NCBI RefSeq assembly: GCF_013912005.1
Contig: NZ_JACESB010000007.1
Span: 1-64,000 of the forward strand
Source: Brevundimonas sp.
Lineage (GTDB): Bacteria; Pseudomonadota; Alphaproteobacteria; Caulobacterales; Caulobacteraceae
Reading direction: 5' to 3'
Length of the DNA: 64,000 nt
Positions 52,916-62,964 of this stretch are shown here, piece after piece (within the stretch, counting starts at the first letter, position 1; every line of letters starts with the position of its first letter). Below the pieces are notes generated by a model. That model had not been told where the DNA came from. It saw nothing but the letters and a program-made list of their open reading frames with translations, and ran no database searches. The translations under genes and the position numbers were made by a program.

Positions 52916-54129
52916 CAGGCGAGCCCGCCGAGGAATTTGAACAGACTCAGCTTCTGCAGGTCGTTCCAGGTTGCGAACAACATCAATCCCGCCAGCAAAG
53001 CAAGACCGACGCGATAGCCGACCTCCTGCACGCGGGCGGGCACGGGACGGCGCGCCACGGCTTCGTAGCCGTAGAACATCAGATGCCCTCCATCGAGAAC
53101 CGGAATCGGCAGGAGATTAACAATCCCCATTCCGACCGAAACTATGGCGGCGAACTGGACCAGGGTGAGCGCGAGGTAGGCGGCGACGAGGGGCGGCGCC
53201 GCCTCGACCGACACCGCCTGCTGGGTCACCCCGCCGGCGGCCTTCGCGATGCCCAGCGGCCCGTTGAGCAGATCGCCGGATTCCTTCCCGACGAAGATCC
53301 GCCCGAGGTACCGGAACGTCGAGCCCACGACCCGGCCGATCGTCTCGACGCCCTTCCCGGCCGCCTCGATCGGATTGAGGCGACGGAAGCTGTAGTCCTG
53401 CGGCAGCGGGTACATGCCCAGGCCGATGCGGGCGATGCGCACCCGGCCGGCGATCTCGTCCTGCTCCAGCCGCCGCTCGGGGGTCGCGGTGAGGGTCAGG
53501 GTCTCGCCGCCGCGGTCGACGGTGAAGGTCAACGGATCGCCGGCGCTGAGAATGACGATGTTGGTGACCTCGTCGCCGCCGCGCACCGGGCGCCCGTTGA
53601 CGGCCGTGATCAGATCCCGCGGCTGGAATCCGGCCGCTGCGGCCGGCGAGCCCGGCTGCACCTGGGCGACGCGGGGGGCGACGATCTGCTCGCCCACCAC
53701 GCTGAACAGGATCGTCAGCAGCGCGATGGCCAGCAGGAAGTTGGCCGCCGGCCCGGCGAAGACGATCAGCGCCCGCTGCCAGACCGGCTTGAAATGGAAG
53801 TAGTCGCGCTCCGCCCCGGGCCCCTGCTCCGCGACGATGCGTCCCTTCAGCTCGGCCAGGCCGGCCTGATCGGGCACGCTGGAGGCGTCGAGATCGCCGG
53901 CGAACTTCACATAGCCGCCGAGGGGAATCCAGGCGAGCCGCCACTCGACCCCCCGGCGGTCGACGCGGCTGAACAGCGCCTTACCGAAGCCGAGGGAGAA
54001 GCGGTCGATCTTCACGCCGAAGGCGCGCGCGACGAGAAAGTGGCCCAGCTCGTGGATGGTGACGATGAACGTCAGCACCAGCAGGAAGGGCACGATGTAG
54101 AGCAGAGCCTGACCGAGAAAGCCCGTCAT
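52915..54129 (-). CDS. rseP: RIP metalloprotease RseP (site-2 protease)
   Basis: Intramembrane zinc protease of 404 residues. HELGH (26-30) gives the metal ligands in helix 1, the LDGGH motif (PIPVLDGGHLMFYGYE) the third. The PDZ domain (about 145-220, VAQVQPGSPAAAAGFQPRD) filters substrates. Four helices as in the family. Directly upstream of bamA, whose stress response it may help control. Confidence 0.95.
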   Translation of the reverse strand: MTGFLGQALLYIVPFLLVLTFIVTIHELGHFLVARAFGVKIDRFSLGFGKALFSRVDRRGVEWRLAWIPLGGYVKFAGDLDASSVPDQAGLAELKGRIVAEQGPGAERDYFHFKPVWQRALIVFAGPAANFLLAIALLTILFSVVGEQIVAPRVAQVQPGSPAAAAGFQPRDLITAVNGRPVRGGDEVTNIVILSAGDPLTFTVDRGGETLTLTATPERRLEQDEIAGRVRIARIGLGMYPLPQDYSFRRLNPIEAAGKGVETIGRVVGSTFRYLGRIFVGKESGDLLNGPLGIAKAAGGVTQQAVSVEAAPPLVAAYLALTLVQFAAIVSVGMGIVNLLPIPVLDGGHLMFYGYEAVARRPVPARVQEVGYRVGLALLAGLMLFATWNDLQKLSLFKFLGGLA

Positions 54130-54152
54130 GCCGATATGGGTTCCTCCGCCGT

Positions 54153-55349
54153 TCAGGCCGCCGCCGCGAGACCCCGGACGATCGATTCCGCAACCCGTCG
54201 CGCCTCGGCGTCCACGGCGAGAGCCGCGTCGCAGGCGCTGTCGGAACCGGAAACCACCCCCGAAGCCGTCATGCGCGACAAGGTGTCGGCGACGACTGCG
54301 GCAATATTGAGAAAGCCCAGCCGGCGGTCAAGGAAGCCCACGGCCGCAACCTCGTTGGCGGCGTTGAACACGATCGGCGCCGCGCCGCCCGCCTCCAGCG
54401 CCCGCCGGGCCAGGGCCAGCAGCGGGAACCGCGTCTCGTCGGGCGCCTCGAAGGTCAGCCGGCCGAGCGCGGCGAGGTCCAGTCGCGGGGCCGGCCAGGC
54501 GATCCGGTCGGGCCAGGCGAGGGCGCAGGCGATCGGCGTCTTCATGTCCGGCGGGCCCATCTGGGCCAGTGTGGAGCCGTCCACGTACTCGACCATGCTG
54601 TGAATGATCGATTCGGGGTGGACCACCACGTCGATGCGGTCGGCCCCCATGCCGAACAGGTAGGCGGCCTCGATCATCTCGAGACCCTTGTTGGCCATGG
54701 TGGCGCTGTCGACCGAAATCTTGGCTCCCATGCTCCAGTTCGGGTGGGCCACGGCCTGCTCGGGCGTCACGGCGGCCATCATCTCCGCCGGCGCGGTGCG
54801 GAACGGCCCGCCGGAGGCGGTCAGGGTCAGCCTCGCCACCTGCTCGGGCGCCTCGTGCGGGAAGACCTGGAAGATGGCGGAGTGCTCCGAGTCCACCGGG
54901 ATCAGCCGGCCGCCCGACGCGGCCACGCGCTCGATCAGGCTGGGACCGCAGCAGACGAGGCTCTCCTTGTTGGCCAGGGCCAGGGTCGCGCCGGTCGCCG
55001 CGGCGGCCCAGGCGGAGCGCAGCCCGGCGGCGCCGACGATGGCGGCCATCACCCAGTCCGCCGGCCGCGCCGCGGCCTCGGCGATGGCGGCTTCGCCGGC
55101 CGCCGCCTCGACGCCGGTTCCGGCCAGCGCGTCGCGCAGCTCCTCGAGGCGGCCGGCGTCGGCCGTCACCGCGAGCTTCGGCCGCCAGCGCCGGGCCTGT
55201 TCGGCCAGCCGGGCGATGTTGGCGCCGCCGGTCAGGGCCTCGACCTCGAAGGCGCCGGAGCCCTGCGCCTCGGCCTGCGCCATCAGGTCCAGGGTCGAGC
55301 AACCCACCGAACCGGTGGATCCGAGCACGGTCACGCGGCGACGGATCAT
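54153..55349 (-). CDS. dxr: 1-deoxy-D-xylulose 5-phosphate reductoisomerase
   Basis: Second enzyme of the MEP isoprenoid pathway, NADPH-dependent. It has 398 residues: [15 protein letters not shown] (nucleotide loop), [43 protein letters not shown] and [16 protein letters not shown]. The ATG at 55349 overlaps the cdsA stop. Substrate pool feeds uppS two genes away. Confidence 0.97.
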   Translation of the reverse strand: MIRRRVTVLGSTGSVGCSTLDLMAQAEAQGSGAFEVEALTGGANIARLAEQARRWRPKLAVTADAGRLEELRDALAGTGVEAAAGEAAIAEAAARPADWVMAAIVGAAGLRSAWAAAATGATLALANKESLVCCGPSLIERVAASGGRLIPVDSEHSAIFQVFPHEAPEQVARLTLTASGGPFRTAPAEMMAAVTPEQAVAHPNWSMGAKISVDSATMANKGLEMIEAAYLFGMGADRIDVVVHPESIIHSMVEYVDGSTLAQMGPPDMKTPIACALAWPDRIAWPAPRLDLAALGRLTFEAPDETRFPLLALARRALEAGGAAPIVFNAANEVAAVGFLDRRLGFLNIAAVVADTLSRMTASGVVSGSDSACDAALAVDAEARRVAESIVRGLAAAA

Positions 55350-56161
55350 CCGCCCCGCTCCGCCAGCACGACCAGCAGACGGCCGCAGGCCACCACCACG
55401 GCGGCGAACATCAGCCCGTCGACCCGGTCCAGCAGCCCGCCGTGGCCGGGGATGAGGTTGCCGGCGTCCTTGACGCCGTACCGGCGCTTCAGGGCCGACT
55501 CCCACAGGTCTCCGGCCATGGTGGCGCCGGCCGCCGCGAGGCCCAGCACCGCCCCCCAGAACGGTCCGATCCCCATGTCGAGGAAGCTCGCCAGCAGGCC
55601 GCCGGCGAGGCAGCCGGCCGCGAGGCCGCCGATGAAGCCGGACCAGGTCTTGTTGGGCGAGAACCGCGGCCACAGCTTGGGACCGCCGAAGGTCGAACCG
55701 GCGAGATAGGCCATGATGTCCGAGGCCCAAGCCACGGCGAAGGCGAACACCGTCCACGCCAGGCCGACGGCGGTCGAGCCGTCGCGCAGCCAGATCAGCA
55801 GCACCGCCGGCCAGCCGAGGTAGAGCACCCCGTAGGCGGCGTCGAGCGCTTCCTGCCCCCGGCTGCGCGCGAACAGCCCGGCGGCGACGGCGCAGAACAC
55901 CAGCATCACCAGGGCCAGCGACAGCTGTTCGACGTGGGCCGAGATCACCGCCGCGAACAGGCCGAATGCCACCGCCCCGGTCATCAGCCGCCAGGCGCGG
56001 GGCGCGCTCATCATCGCCCATTCGACGGACAGCAGGGCGCAGGCGGCCAGCATGATGCCCAGGAACCACGGGCCGCCGGCCCAGATGGCCAGCACGGCGG
56101 CCGGGGCCAGCACCACGGCCGACGCGGCCCGCAGGCCGATCTCGCGAACCTTCACCGCCAT
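55346..56161 (-). CDS. cdsA: phosphatidate cytidylyltransferase
   Basis: Makes CDP-diacylglycerol for phospholipids. It has 271 residues and about eight helices, with the C-terminal signature [19 protein letters not shown] (catalytic Asp residues). The ATG at 56161 overlaps the uppS stop; upstream in-frame sequence belongs to uppS. Confidence 0.96.
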   Translation of the reverse strand: MAVKVREIGLRAASAVVLAPAAVLAIWAGGPWFLGIMLAACALLSVEWAMMSAPRAWRLMTGAVAFGLFAAVISAHVEQLSLALVMLVFCAVAAGLFARSRGQEALDAAYGVLYLGWPAVLLIWLRDGSTAVGLAWTVFAFAVAWASDIMAYLAGSTFGGPKLWPRFSPNKTWSGFIGGLAAGCLAGGLLASFLDMGIGPFWGAVLGLAAAGATMAGDLWESALKRRYGVKDAGNLIPGHGGLLDRVDGLMFAAVVVACGRLLVVLAERGG

Positions 56162-56898
56162 CAGGAGACCGCCGCCGGGCGTCCGCCGAAGCGCCGGTCG
56201 CGGGCGCGGAACTGGGCGACCACGTCGGCGAGCGCCTCGGCGCCGTAGTCGGGCCACAGGATGTCCTGGTAGACCAGCTCGGCGTAGGCCGCCTCCCAGA
56301 GCAGGAAGTTCGACAGGCGCCGCTCGCCCGAGGTGCGCACGATGACGTCGACCGGCGGACCGTCCGCGGTCGACAGGCCGCCTTCCAGCGCCGCCTCGGT
56401 CAGGGGGCCGGCCGCCTCGCCCGCGGCGACCCGGTCATAGTGGCGGCGGGCCGCGTCGACGATGTCCGCGCGGCCGCCGTAGTTGAACGCGACCTGCAGC
56501 AGGAAGCGGTCGTTGGCGGCGGTGGTCGCCTCGGTGCGGGCGACGATCTCGGCGATGTCGGCGGGCAGTCCCTCGCGCCGGCCGAGGATGCGGACCCGCA
56601 CGCCGTTGCGGTCGAGCTTGCGCAGATCGGCGGCGACATAGGCCCGGACCAGGCCCATCAGGTCGGACACCTCGTCGGCGGGGCGGCTCCAGTTCTCGGT
56701 CGAGAAGCCGAACACCGTCAGGCAGCGGATCCCCAGGTCGGGCGCGGCGCGGATGGTGCGCTTCAGCGCCTCCACGCCCTCACGATGACCGACCGCCCGC
56801 GGCAGGCCCCGGGCTGCGGCCCATCGGCCGTTGCCGTCCATGATCAGCGCGACATGGCGCGGACCGTCGGCGGCGGGACTGGGGGGATCGGCGGCCAT
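56161..56898 (-). CDS. uppS: (di-trans,poly-cis)-undecaprenyl diphosphate synthase
   Basis: Makes the C55 carrier lipid for cell wall and LPS. It has 245 residues: [28 protein letters not shown] and [35 protein letters not shown] is the C-terminal IPP-binding signature. Confidence 0.96.
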   Translation of the reverse strand: MAADPPSPAADGPRHVALIMDGNGRWAAARGLPRAVGHREGVEALKRTIRAAPDLGIRCLTVFGFSTENWSRPADEVSDLMGLVRAYVAADLRKLDRNGVRVRILGRREGLPADIAEIVARTEATTAANDRFLLQVAFNYGGRADIVDAARRHYDRVAAGEAAGPLTEAALEGGLSTADGPPVDVIVRTSGERRLSNFLLWEAAYAELVYQDILWPDYGAEALADVVAQFRARDRRFGGRPAAVS

Positions 56899-56927
56899 GC
56901 GCGTCTATCCTACGGCAGAACGCGCCG

Positions 56928-57485
56928 TCAGACCTGCATGATCTCGACTTCCTTGGCCTTCAAGGCCTCGTCGATGCGCTTGATCGCCGCGTCCGTATCC
57001 TTCTGGACCTCGGCTTCCATCTTCTTCTGCTCGTCCTGGCTGATATCCGAGGCCTTTTCGGCCTTCTTCAGATCGTCGTTGGCGTCGCGGCGGACGTTGC
57101 GGACGGCGATCTTCTGCTGCTCGGCGTACTTGCCGGCCAGCTTGACCAGGTCGCGGCGGCGCTCCTCGGTGAGCGGCGGGATCGGGATGCGCAGGGTCTG
57201 GCCGTCCACGATCGGGTTCAGGCCGAGGCCGGCGGCGCGGATGGCCTTCTCGACCGAGACCACCATGCCCCGGTCCCAGACGTTGACGGAGATCATCCGC
57301 GGCTCCGGCACGCTGATCGCCGCCACCGCGTTCAGCGGCGAGGTGGAGCCGTAGGCCTCGACCTGCACGGGATCCAGCAGGCCGGCGTTGGCGCGGCCCG
57401 TGCGCAGGCCGGAGAACTCCTCCTTCAGCGCCTGCACCGCCTTGTCCATGCGGTCGCGGTAGGTCTTGAGATCAGGCTTGGCCAT
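56928..57485 (-). CDS. frr: ribosome recycling factor
   Basis: Splits post-termination ribosomes together with EF-G. It has 185 residues, the standard length: [41 protein letters not shown] and [20 protein letters not shown]. Follows pyrH, the usual pairing. Confidence 0.97.
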   Translation of the reverse strand: MAKPDLKTYRDRMDKAVQALKEEFSGLRTGRANAGLLDPVQVEAYGSTSPLNAVAAISVPEPRMISVNVWDRGMVVSVEKAIRAAGLGLNPIVDGQTLRIPIPPLTEERRRDLVKLAGKYAEQQKIAVRNVRRDANDDLKKAEKASDISQDEQKKMEAEVQKDTDAAIKRIDEALKAKEVEIMQV

Positions 57486-57515
57486 GGTCGTTTCTCTCGC
57501 GTTATTCTGGTCTTG

Positions 57516-58259
57516 TCAGGCGGACTTGCCGTCACCGCTGATCACGGTGAAGGCGCCCTCGCCCCGCATGGTGCGCCGGAAGGAGCCGTCCTCGCGGATC
57601 GAGAAGACCACGATCGGAATGCCCGAGTCCCGCATCAGGGCGACGGCCGAGGCGTCCATCACCCGCAGGTCCTTCGCCAGCACCTCCTGGTAGCTGAGCG
57701 TGTCGTAGCGGGTGGCGTTCGGGTCCTTCTTGGGGTCGGCGGTGTAGACGCCGTCGACGCTGGTGCCCTTCAGCAGGGCGTCGCAGCCCATCTCGGCGGC
57801 GCGCAGGGCGGCCCCCGAATCGGTGGTGAAGAAGGGCGCGCCGACGCCGGCGGCGAAGATCACCACCCTCCCCTTCTCGAGGTGCCGCAGGGCGCGGCGG
57901 CGCACATAGGGCTCGGCCACGGCGTTCATGACGAGCGCGCTCTGCACCCGCGTCTGCACGCCGATCTTCTCCAGCGCCGCCTGCATGGCCAGGGCGTTCA
58001 TCACCGTGGCCAGCATGCCCATGTAGTCGGCCGAGGCGCGGTCCATGTCGCCGGCGGCCTTGGACAGGCCGCGAAAGATGTTGCCGCCGCCGATGACGAG
58101 GCAGATCTCGACGCCCTCGCGCGCCACCTCCGCGATCGCCTTCGCCACGTCGGCCACGGTCTTCATGTCGATGCCGTAGCCCTGGTCGCCCATCAGGACC
58201 TCGCCCGAGACCTTCAGCAGGACGCGCTTGTAGCGGAACTCGGACGGAACGTCGGGCAT
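57516..58259 (-). CDS. pyrH: uridylate kinase
   Basis: Hexameric UMP kinase, 247 residues of the amino-acid-kinase fold. [39 protein letters not shown] and [19 protein letters not shown] are signatures. In many relatives rpsB-tsf precede pyrH; here RNase J does, 56 bases upstream. Confidence 0.97.
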   Translation of the reverse strand: MPDVPSEFRYKRVLLKVSGEVLMGDQGYGIDMKTVADVAKAIAEVAREGVEICLVIGGGNIFRGLSKAAGDMDRASADYMGMLATVMNALAMQAALEKIGVQTRVQSALVMNAVAEPYVRRRALRHLEKGRVVIFAAGVGAPFFTTDSGAALRAAEMGCDALLKGTSVDGVYTADPKKDPNATRYDTLSYQEVLAKDLRVMDASAVALMRDSGIPIVVFSIREDGSFRRTMRGEGAFTVISGDGKSA

Positions 58260-58291
58260 CGGGCAACCTTGGGGGACGGCGGAATCGGCCC

Positions 58292-58319
58292 CTTATAGGT
58301 AGGCCCGCCCGCGCTTCAA
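58292..58319 (-). promoter_or_regulatory. candidate pyrH promoter
   Basis: On the minus strand TTGAAG (58319-58314) and CCTATAAG (58299-58292) are 14 bases apart, a good match to the Caulobacter housekeeping form. It overlaps the rnj stop codon (58316-58318), so pyrH-frr and the genes after them can be transcribed independently of rnj. Confidence 0.55.
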
Positions 58320-59989
58320 AGCCTCAGGATGATGGTCTCGACGATCGGCCGCCGGTCCCAGATCTGGATGCTGGCCTTCTTCAGCGCCCGCGCCACCGCC
58401 TGCTCGACGACCAGCTCGTCCTGCAGGGCCTCGCCCTTCAGCCCACGGACGACCTGTTCGACCCGCTCGGCGAGATCGTCCAGCAGGTCGCCCAGCGGGC
58501 TCTCCTCGTCGCCCGGCAGGCCGAGGCCGCGGACGTCGATGTCGGAGACGATCTTGCCGCGCCGGTCCATGGCGAAGCTGACGATCAGCACGCCGTTCGA
58601 CGCCGCGTGGCGACGCTCGCGCAGGGCCGCGCCGGCCTCTTCCACCAGCATGCCGCCGTCGACGAACAGCCGCCCCGAGGGCACCTCGTCGATGATCCGG
58701 GCCGGTCCGGGCGCGAGCAGCACCATGTCGCCGTTGCGCGGCGTGACCGTCTCGGGGACCTGCATCTCCTTCGCCAGCATCGCGTGCTCGGCGATGTGCC
58801 GGCGCATGCCGTGGGTCGGCACCGCCACCTGCGGGCGCACCCATCGGTACATCTGGCGCAGCTCGTCGCGGCAGGGGTGGCCGGACACGTGGATGCCCGG
58901 GTGGTCCTTCTCCGTGTAGAGCCGCACCCCGCGTTCGGCGAGGGTGTCCTGCAGCCGGCCGATGGCCAGCTCGTTGCCGGGGATGACCCGCGACGAGAAG
59001 ATGCAGTGGTCGCCGCGTCCCAGCTTGACGAAGGGGTGGGTGCCCTCGGCCACCCGCGACAGGGCGGCGCGCGCCTCGCCCTGGCTGCCCGTGCAGAGGT
59101 AGAGGATCTCGTCCGCCGGCCACTGCCGGGCCTGCTCCTCCGAGAGGAAGGGCTGGATGTCGGACAGCATGCCGACCGACTTGGCGGCGGCGGTGATGCG
59201 GTGCATCGAGCGGCCGGCCAGCGCCACCCGGCGGCCGGCGGCCTCGGCGGCGCGGATCACGCTGTCCATGCGCGCGACGTTCGAGGCGAAGCAGCCGACG
59301 GCGACCCGGCCCTTCAGCCCGGAGATCAGCTCGGCCAGGGCGACCTTCACGTCCCCCTCGGAGCCGGCCACGCCCTCCTGGAAGACGTTGGTCGAGTCGC
59401 AGATCATCGCCAGCACGCCCTCGTCGCCGAGGCGGCGGATGGTGTCGACGTCGGTGCGCTCGCCCACGACCGGATCGTTGTCGATCTTCCAGTCGCCGGT
59501 GTGCAGCACCGTGCCCAGCGGCGTCTTGATGGCCAGTCCGTTCGGCTCGGCGATGGAGTGGGTGATGGTCACGAAGGTGACCTCGAACGGCCCCAGCTCC
59601 AGCGTGGAGCCCAGCGGCGCCTCGTGCAGCGTCACCCGGTCGAGGATGCCGGCGTCGCGCAGCTTCTCGCGGATCAGGAAGGCGGTGAACGGCGTGGCGT
59701 ACAGCGGGGCCTTGATGCGCGGCCACAGCCAGCCCAGGGCGCCGATGTGGTCCTCGTGCGCGTGGGTCAGGACGATGCCGATGATGTCCTCGCCCTCGAG
59801 GAAGCTCGGATCGGGGACGATCACATCGACCCCCGGGGTGGAGTTGTCGCCGAAGGTCACGCCGACGTCGACGATGATCCACTGGCGATTGTCGGCAGGC
59901 CCGAAGCCGTAGGCGTTCAGGTTCATGCCGATCTCGTTGGACCCGCCCAGCGGCAGGAAGACGAGTTCGTTCGATTGTTCTTTGGTCAT
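58316..59989 (-). CDS. rnj: ribonuclease J
   Basis: Metallo-beta-lactamase/beta-CASP ribonuclease of 557 residues for 5'-end processing and mRNA decay. [14 protein letters not shown] (HxHxDH) and [13 protein letters not shown] hold the metal ligands, [10 protein letters not shown] and [10 protein letters not shown] the beta-CASP region, and [11 protein letters not shown] a late motif. The ATG at 59989 overlaps the coaX stop (ATGA). Confidence 0.95.
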   Translation of the reverse strand: MTKEQSNELVFLPLGGSNEIGMNLNAYGFGPADNRQWIIVDVGVTFGDNSTPGVDVIVPDPSFLEGEDIIGIVLTHAHEDHIGALGWLWPRIKAPLYATPFTAFLIREKLRDAGILDRVTLHEAPLGSTLELGPFEVTFVTITHSIAEPNGLAIKTPLGTVLHTGDWKIDNDPVVGERTDVDTIRRLGDEGVLAMICDSTNVFQEGVAGSEGDVKVALAELISGLKGRVAVGCFASNVARMDSVIRAAEAAGRRVALAGRSMHRITAAAKSVGMLSDIQPFLSEEQARQWPADEILYLCTGSQGEARAALSRVAEGTHPFVKLGRGDHCIFSSRVIPGNELAIGRLQDTLAERGVRLYTEKDHPGIHVSGHPCRDELRQMYRWVRPQVAVPTHGMRRHIAEHAMLAKEMQVPETVTPRNGDMVLLAPGPARIIDEVPSGRLFVDGGMLVEEAGAALRERRHAASNGVLIVSFAMDRRGKIVSDIDVRGLGLPGDEESPLGDLLDDLAERVEQVVRGLKGEALQDELVVEQAVARALKKASIQIWDRRPIVETIILRL

Positions 59990-60765
59990 TCGCCCTTCAG
60001 ATGGGTGTTCCGCCGCCAGATTTCCAGCAGGCCGCGGATGGTCAGGTCGGGATCGAAGGCGTCGATGCTGTCGGTCGCCCCCTCGAACAGGGAGGCGACG
60101 CCGCCGGTTCCGATCACGGTCATGGGCTTGCCCCACTCCGCCTTGATGCGCGCCACCAGCCCCTCGATCAGGGCGATATAGCCCCAGAAGACGCCGGACT
60201 GCATGTTCGACACGGTGTCCTTGCCGATCACCTTCTCCGGCTTCTGGATGGCGATGCGCGGCAGCATGGCGGCGGCCTCGTGCAGGGCCTGCAGCGACAG
60301 GTTGATGCCCGGCGCGATCACCCCGCCCTCGAAGGCGCCGTCGGCGGCGATGACGTCGAAGGTGGTGGCCGTGCCGCTGTCGATGACGATCAGGTCGCCG
60401 GGATACTTCAGATGCGCGCCCAGGGCGTTGACCAGCCGGTCGGCCCCCGCCTCCTTCGGCTTCAGGATGCGCACCGGCATCCCCAGGTCGACGTTCTCGC
60501 CGATCACCAGCGGCTCGACCTCAAGATAGCGGCGCGACAGGTTGCGCAGGTTGAAGATCGACTGCGGCACCACGCTGGAGATGATGCAGCCGTCCAGGTC
60601 GCCCAGCGTCAGGCCGCGCATGGCCAGCAGCTGGGTCAGCCACACGGCGTACTCGTCGGCCGTGCGGCTCGCCTCGGTGGCGGTGCGCCACTGGGCGATC
60701 CACTCCGCCCCGTCATGGACCGCGAACAGCGTATTGGTGTTGCCCTGCTCGATCGCCAGCAGCAT
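59986..60765 (-). CDS. coaX: type III pantothenate kinase
   Basis: First step of coenzyme A synthesis. It has 259 residues. The ASKHA phosphate-1 motif, normally D-x-G-N-T, reads EQGNTNT with Glu6 in place of Asp. [12 protein letters not shown] and [13 protein letters not shown] are further signatures. The stop overlaps rnj, and the start overlaps the birA stop. Confidence 0.95.
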   Translation of the reverse strand: MLLAIEQGNTNTLFAVHDGAEWIAQWRTATEASRTADEYAVWLTQLLAMRGLTLGDLDGCIISSVVPQSIFNLRNLSRRYLEVEPLVIGENVDLGMPVRILKPKEAGADRLVNALGAHLKYPGDLIVIDSGTATTFDVIAADGAFEGGVIAPGINLSLQALHEAAAMLPRIAIQKPEKVIGKDTVSNMQSGVFWGYIALIEGLVARIKAEWGKPMTVIGTGGVASLFEGATDSIDAFDPDLTIRGLLEIWRRNTHLKGE

Positions 60766-61514
60766 CAGCCGCCCTCCCCGAAGAACACGTCGCCCGCCGA
60801 GACCAGGCGCAGGCCGCCGTCAGCCAGCCTGAGCCGCAGCGCGCCGTCCGGGGCCACGCCCTCGGCCCGCCCCGTGATGGTCTCATGTCCCAGCCGCGCC
60901 GTCGCCGGCCCGTCCAGCCCCGGCGTGCGGGCGCGCCAGGCGTCCAGCACCGGCTCGAAGCCGAGCCTCTCCCAGCGGTCAGACCAGATGGCGAAGGCTT
61001 CGGCAAGTTCGCGCGCGGCCGTCTCCACCGTCGGCGGAGCGGCGATCGCCGCGGCGAGGTGCTGCGCCAGCGCCGTCGCCGGCCGCTCCGTCCCGGCGGG
61101 CGCATGCGCCAGGTTCACCCCGATCCCGACCGCCAGCCACAGCCCCCCGGCCGGATAGGCGCCGGACTCCACCAGCACGCCGGCGGCCTTCCCGCCGGCG
61201 AGCATCACGTCATTGGGCCATTTGATCGTGACCAGCGACGGCGGCGCGTGACGGTCCAGCAGGTCCGCCACGGCGAGCGCGGCGAGGAAGGTGACCTGCG
61301 CCGCCTCCGCGGGCGGCTTCCGCGTCGTGGTCAGCAGGGTGGCGAACAGGTTGCCGGGGTCGCCTTCCCACGCCCGTCCGCGCCGGCCGCGCCCGGCCGT
61401 CTGGCGGCGCGCGACGATCCACAGCGGCCCTGTCTCGCCGGACTCGGCCCTGCGGCGGGCCTCCGCATTGGTGGAATCGGTCTCGTCGAGCAGCAGGACC
61501 GGCGCCGGCCCCAC
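60765..61514 (-). CDS. birA: biotin--[acetyl-CoA-carboxylase] ligase
   Basis: Attaches biotin to acyl-CoA carboxylase. It has 249 residues, without the N-terminal DNA-binding domain of E. coli BirA, so it is a ligase only. [11 protein letters not shown] is the biotinyl-AMP loop and [20 protein letters not shown] the substrate site. The GTG at 61514 immediately follows the nuoN stop. Confidence 0.93.
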   Translation of the reverse strand: MGPAPVLLLDETDSTNAEARRRAESGETGPLWIVARRQTAGRGRRGRAWEGDPGNLFATLLTTTRKPPAEAAQVTFLAALAVADLLDRHAPPSLVTIKWPNDVMLAGGKAAGVLVESGAYPAGGLWLAVGIGVNLAHAPAGTERPATALAQHLAAAIAAPPTVETAARELAEAFAIWSDRWERLGFEPVLDAWRARTPGLDGPATARLGHETITGRAEGVAPDGALRLRLADGGLRLVSAGDVFFGEGG

Positions 61515-62960
61515 TCAGCCGACCCCGTAGCCCACGGCGGCGGCGGCGGCCCAGGGCTCCAGCCAGGTCAGGCCGACGATGACCAGCGGAAAGCTGAAGG
61601 CCGCGCAGGCCCAGGCGATGGTCTTCGCCTCCACCGGCGCCCGGTCGGTCGGCGCCTGTTCCGGCGCCGGGTCGAACCACATCACCTTGATGATGCGCAG
61701 GTAGTAGAAGCCCGCCACGACCGAGGCCACCAGGCCGGCGGCGCCGACCATCCAGTAACCCGCCTCCGCGGCCGCGCCGAACACCGCCCACTTGCCCCAG
61801 AAGCCGGACAGCGGCGGCATGCCGAGCACCGACAGCGACAGGATGGTCAGGGCGATGGTCGTCACCGGCCGTTCCTTGCGCAGGCCGGCGAGGTCCTGGA
61901 TCGAGCGGATCGGCCGCCCGTTCCGGCTCAGCGACAGCAGCAGGCCGAAGAAGCCGAACTGGTCGATGACGTACAGGGTCATGAACAGCAGCATGGCCTG
62001 GACGCCGAGGGTGGTGCCCGCGGCGATGCCCAGCAGGGCGTAGCCGATGTTGGCGATCGAGGAATAGGCCAGCAGGCGCTGGATGTCCTTCTGCACCAGA
62101 CCGCCGAACGCCCCGACCGCGAAGCTGATCAGCGAGATCAGGATCAGCACCTGGGACCACTGGTCGTGCGAGCCGGCGAAGCCGCCCTCGAGGGTGCGGG
62201 CGATCAGCACCATGGCCGCCACCTTGGGGGCGGTCGAGAACAGGGCCACGACCGGCGTCGGCGCGCCTTCATAGACGTCCGGCGTCCACATGTGGAACGG
62301 CGCCGCCGAGACCTTGAAGGCGAGGCCGCAGATCAGGAACACCAGACCGAAGATCAGCCCGGGCGACGGATTGGTCGCGGCGTAGGCGGCGATGTCCTCG
62401 AAGCGCATGGAGCCGGCGAAGCCGTAGATCAGGCTGGCGCCGTACAGCAGCAGGCCCGAGGACAGCGCCCCCAGCACGAAGTATTTCAGCCCGGCCTCCG
62501 AGGCGCGCAGGTCGTCGCGGTGGAAGGCGGCCAGCACATAGAGGGCGAGAGAGTGCAGCTCGATGCCGATGTAGAGGGAGATCAGGTCGCCCGAGGACGC
62601 CATCATGCCCATGCCGGCCGAGGCCAGCACGATCAGGATCGGGTATTCGAAGCGGGCGATGCGCTGGCGCTTCATCCAGCCGTCGCCGAGCACGATGGCC
62701 ACGGCGCTGGACAGGAAGATCACCGCCTTGCCGTACACGGCGAGCGGGTCGGCGACATAGGCGCCGTTGAAGGCGCGGCCCAGCGGACCGGTGACGGCCA
62801 CCGCCGTGGCGGCGACCAGCAGCAGCACCGACAGGGCCGAGACGAGGCGCGCGCTCTTCTCGCCGGCGAAGGCGCCGACCATGAGGAGCACGAGGCCGCC
62901 GACCGCGAGGGTCGCCTCGGGGGCGGAGAGCTGCAGGGCTTGGATCAGGTCAGGCATCAT
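61515..62960 (-). CDS. nuoN: NADH-quinone oxidoreductase subunit N
   Basis: Antiporter-like membrane subunit of complex I, 481 residues and about 14 helices. GIELHSLALYVLAAFHRDD (functional Glu), FKVSAAPFHMWTPDVYEGAP (Lys of the proton path) and YSSIANIGYALLGIA are family blocks. Two ATGs at 62960 and 62957; first chosen. It begins four bases after the nuoM stop. Confidence 0.96.
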   Translation of the reverse strand: MMPDLIQALQLSAPEATLAVGGLVLLMVGAFAGEKSARLVSALSVLLLVAATAVAVTGPLGRAFNGAYVADPLAVYGKAVIFLSSAVAIVLGDGWMKRQRIARFEYPILIVLASAGMGMMASSGDLISLYIGIELHSLALYVLAAFHRDDLRASEAGLKYFVLGALSSGLLLYGASLIYGFAGSMRFEDIAAYAATNPSPGLIFGLVFLICGLAFKVSAAPFHMWTPDVYEGAPTPVVALFSTAPKVAAMVLIARTLEGGFAGSHDQWSQVLILISLISFAVGAFGGLVQKDIQRLLAYSSIANIGYALLGIAAGTTLGVQAMLLFMTLYVIDQFGFFGLLLSLSRNGRPIRSIQDLAGLRKERPVTTIALTILSLSVLGMPPLSGFWGKWAVFGAAAEAGYWMVGAAGLVASVVAGFYYLRIIKVMWFDPAPEQAPTDRAPVEAKTIAWACAAFSFPLVIVGLTWLEPWAAAAAVGYGVG

Positions 62961-62964
62961 CGTC

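Noticed and set aside
50543-53017. An 824-codon plus-strand open frame opposite bamA
   Set aside because: It is a high-GC shadow of bamA; the sequence has no fold-like pattern, whereas bamA on the minus strand has all POTRA and barrel motifs.
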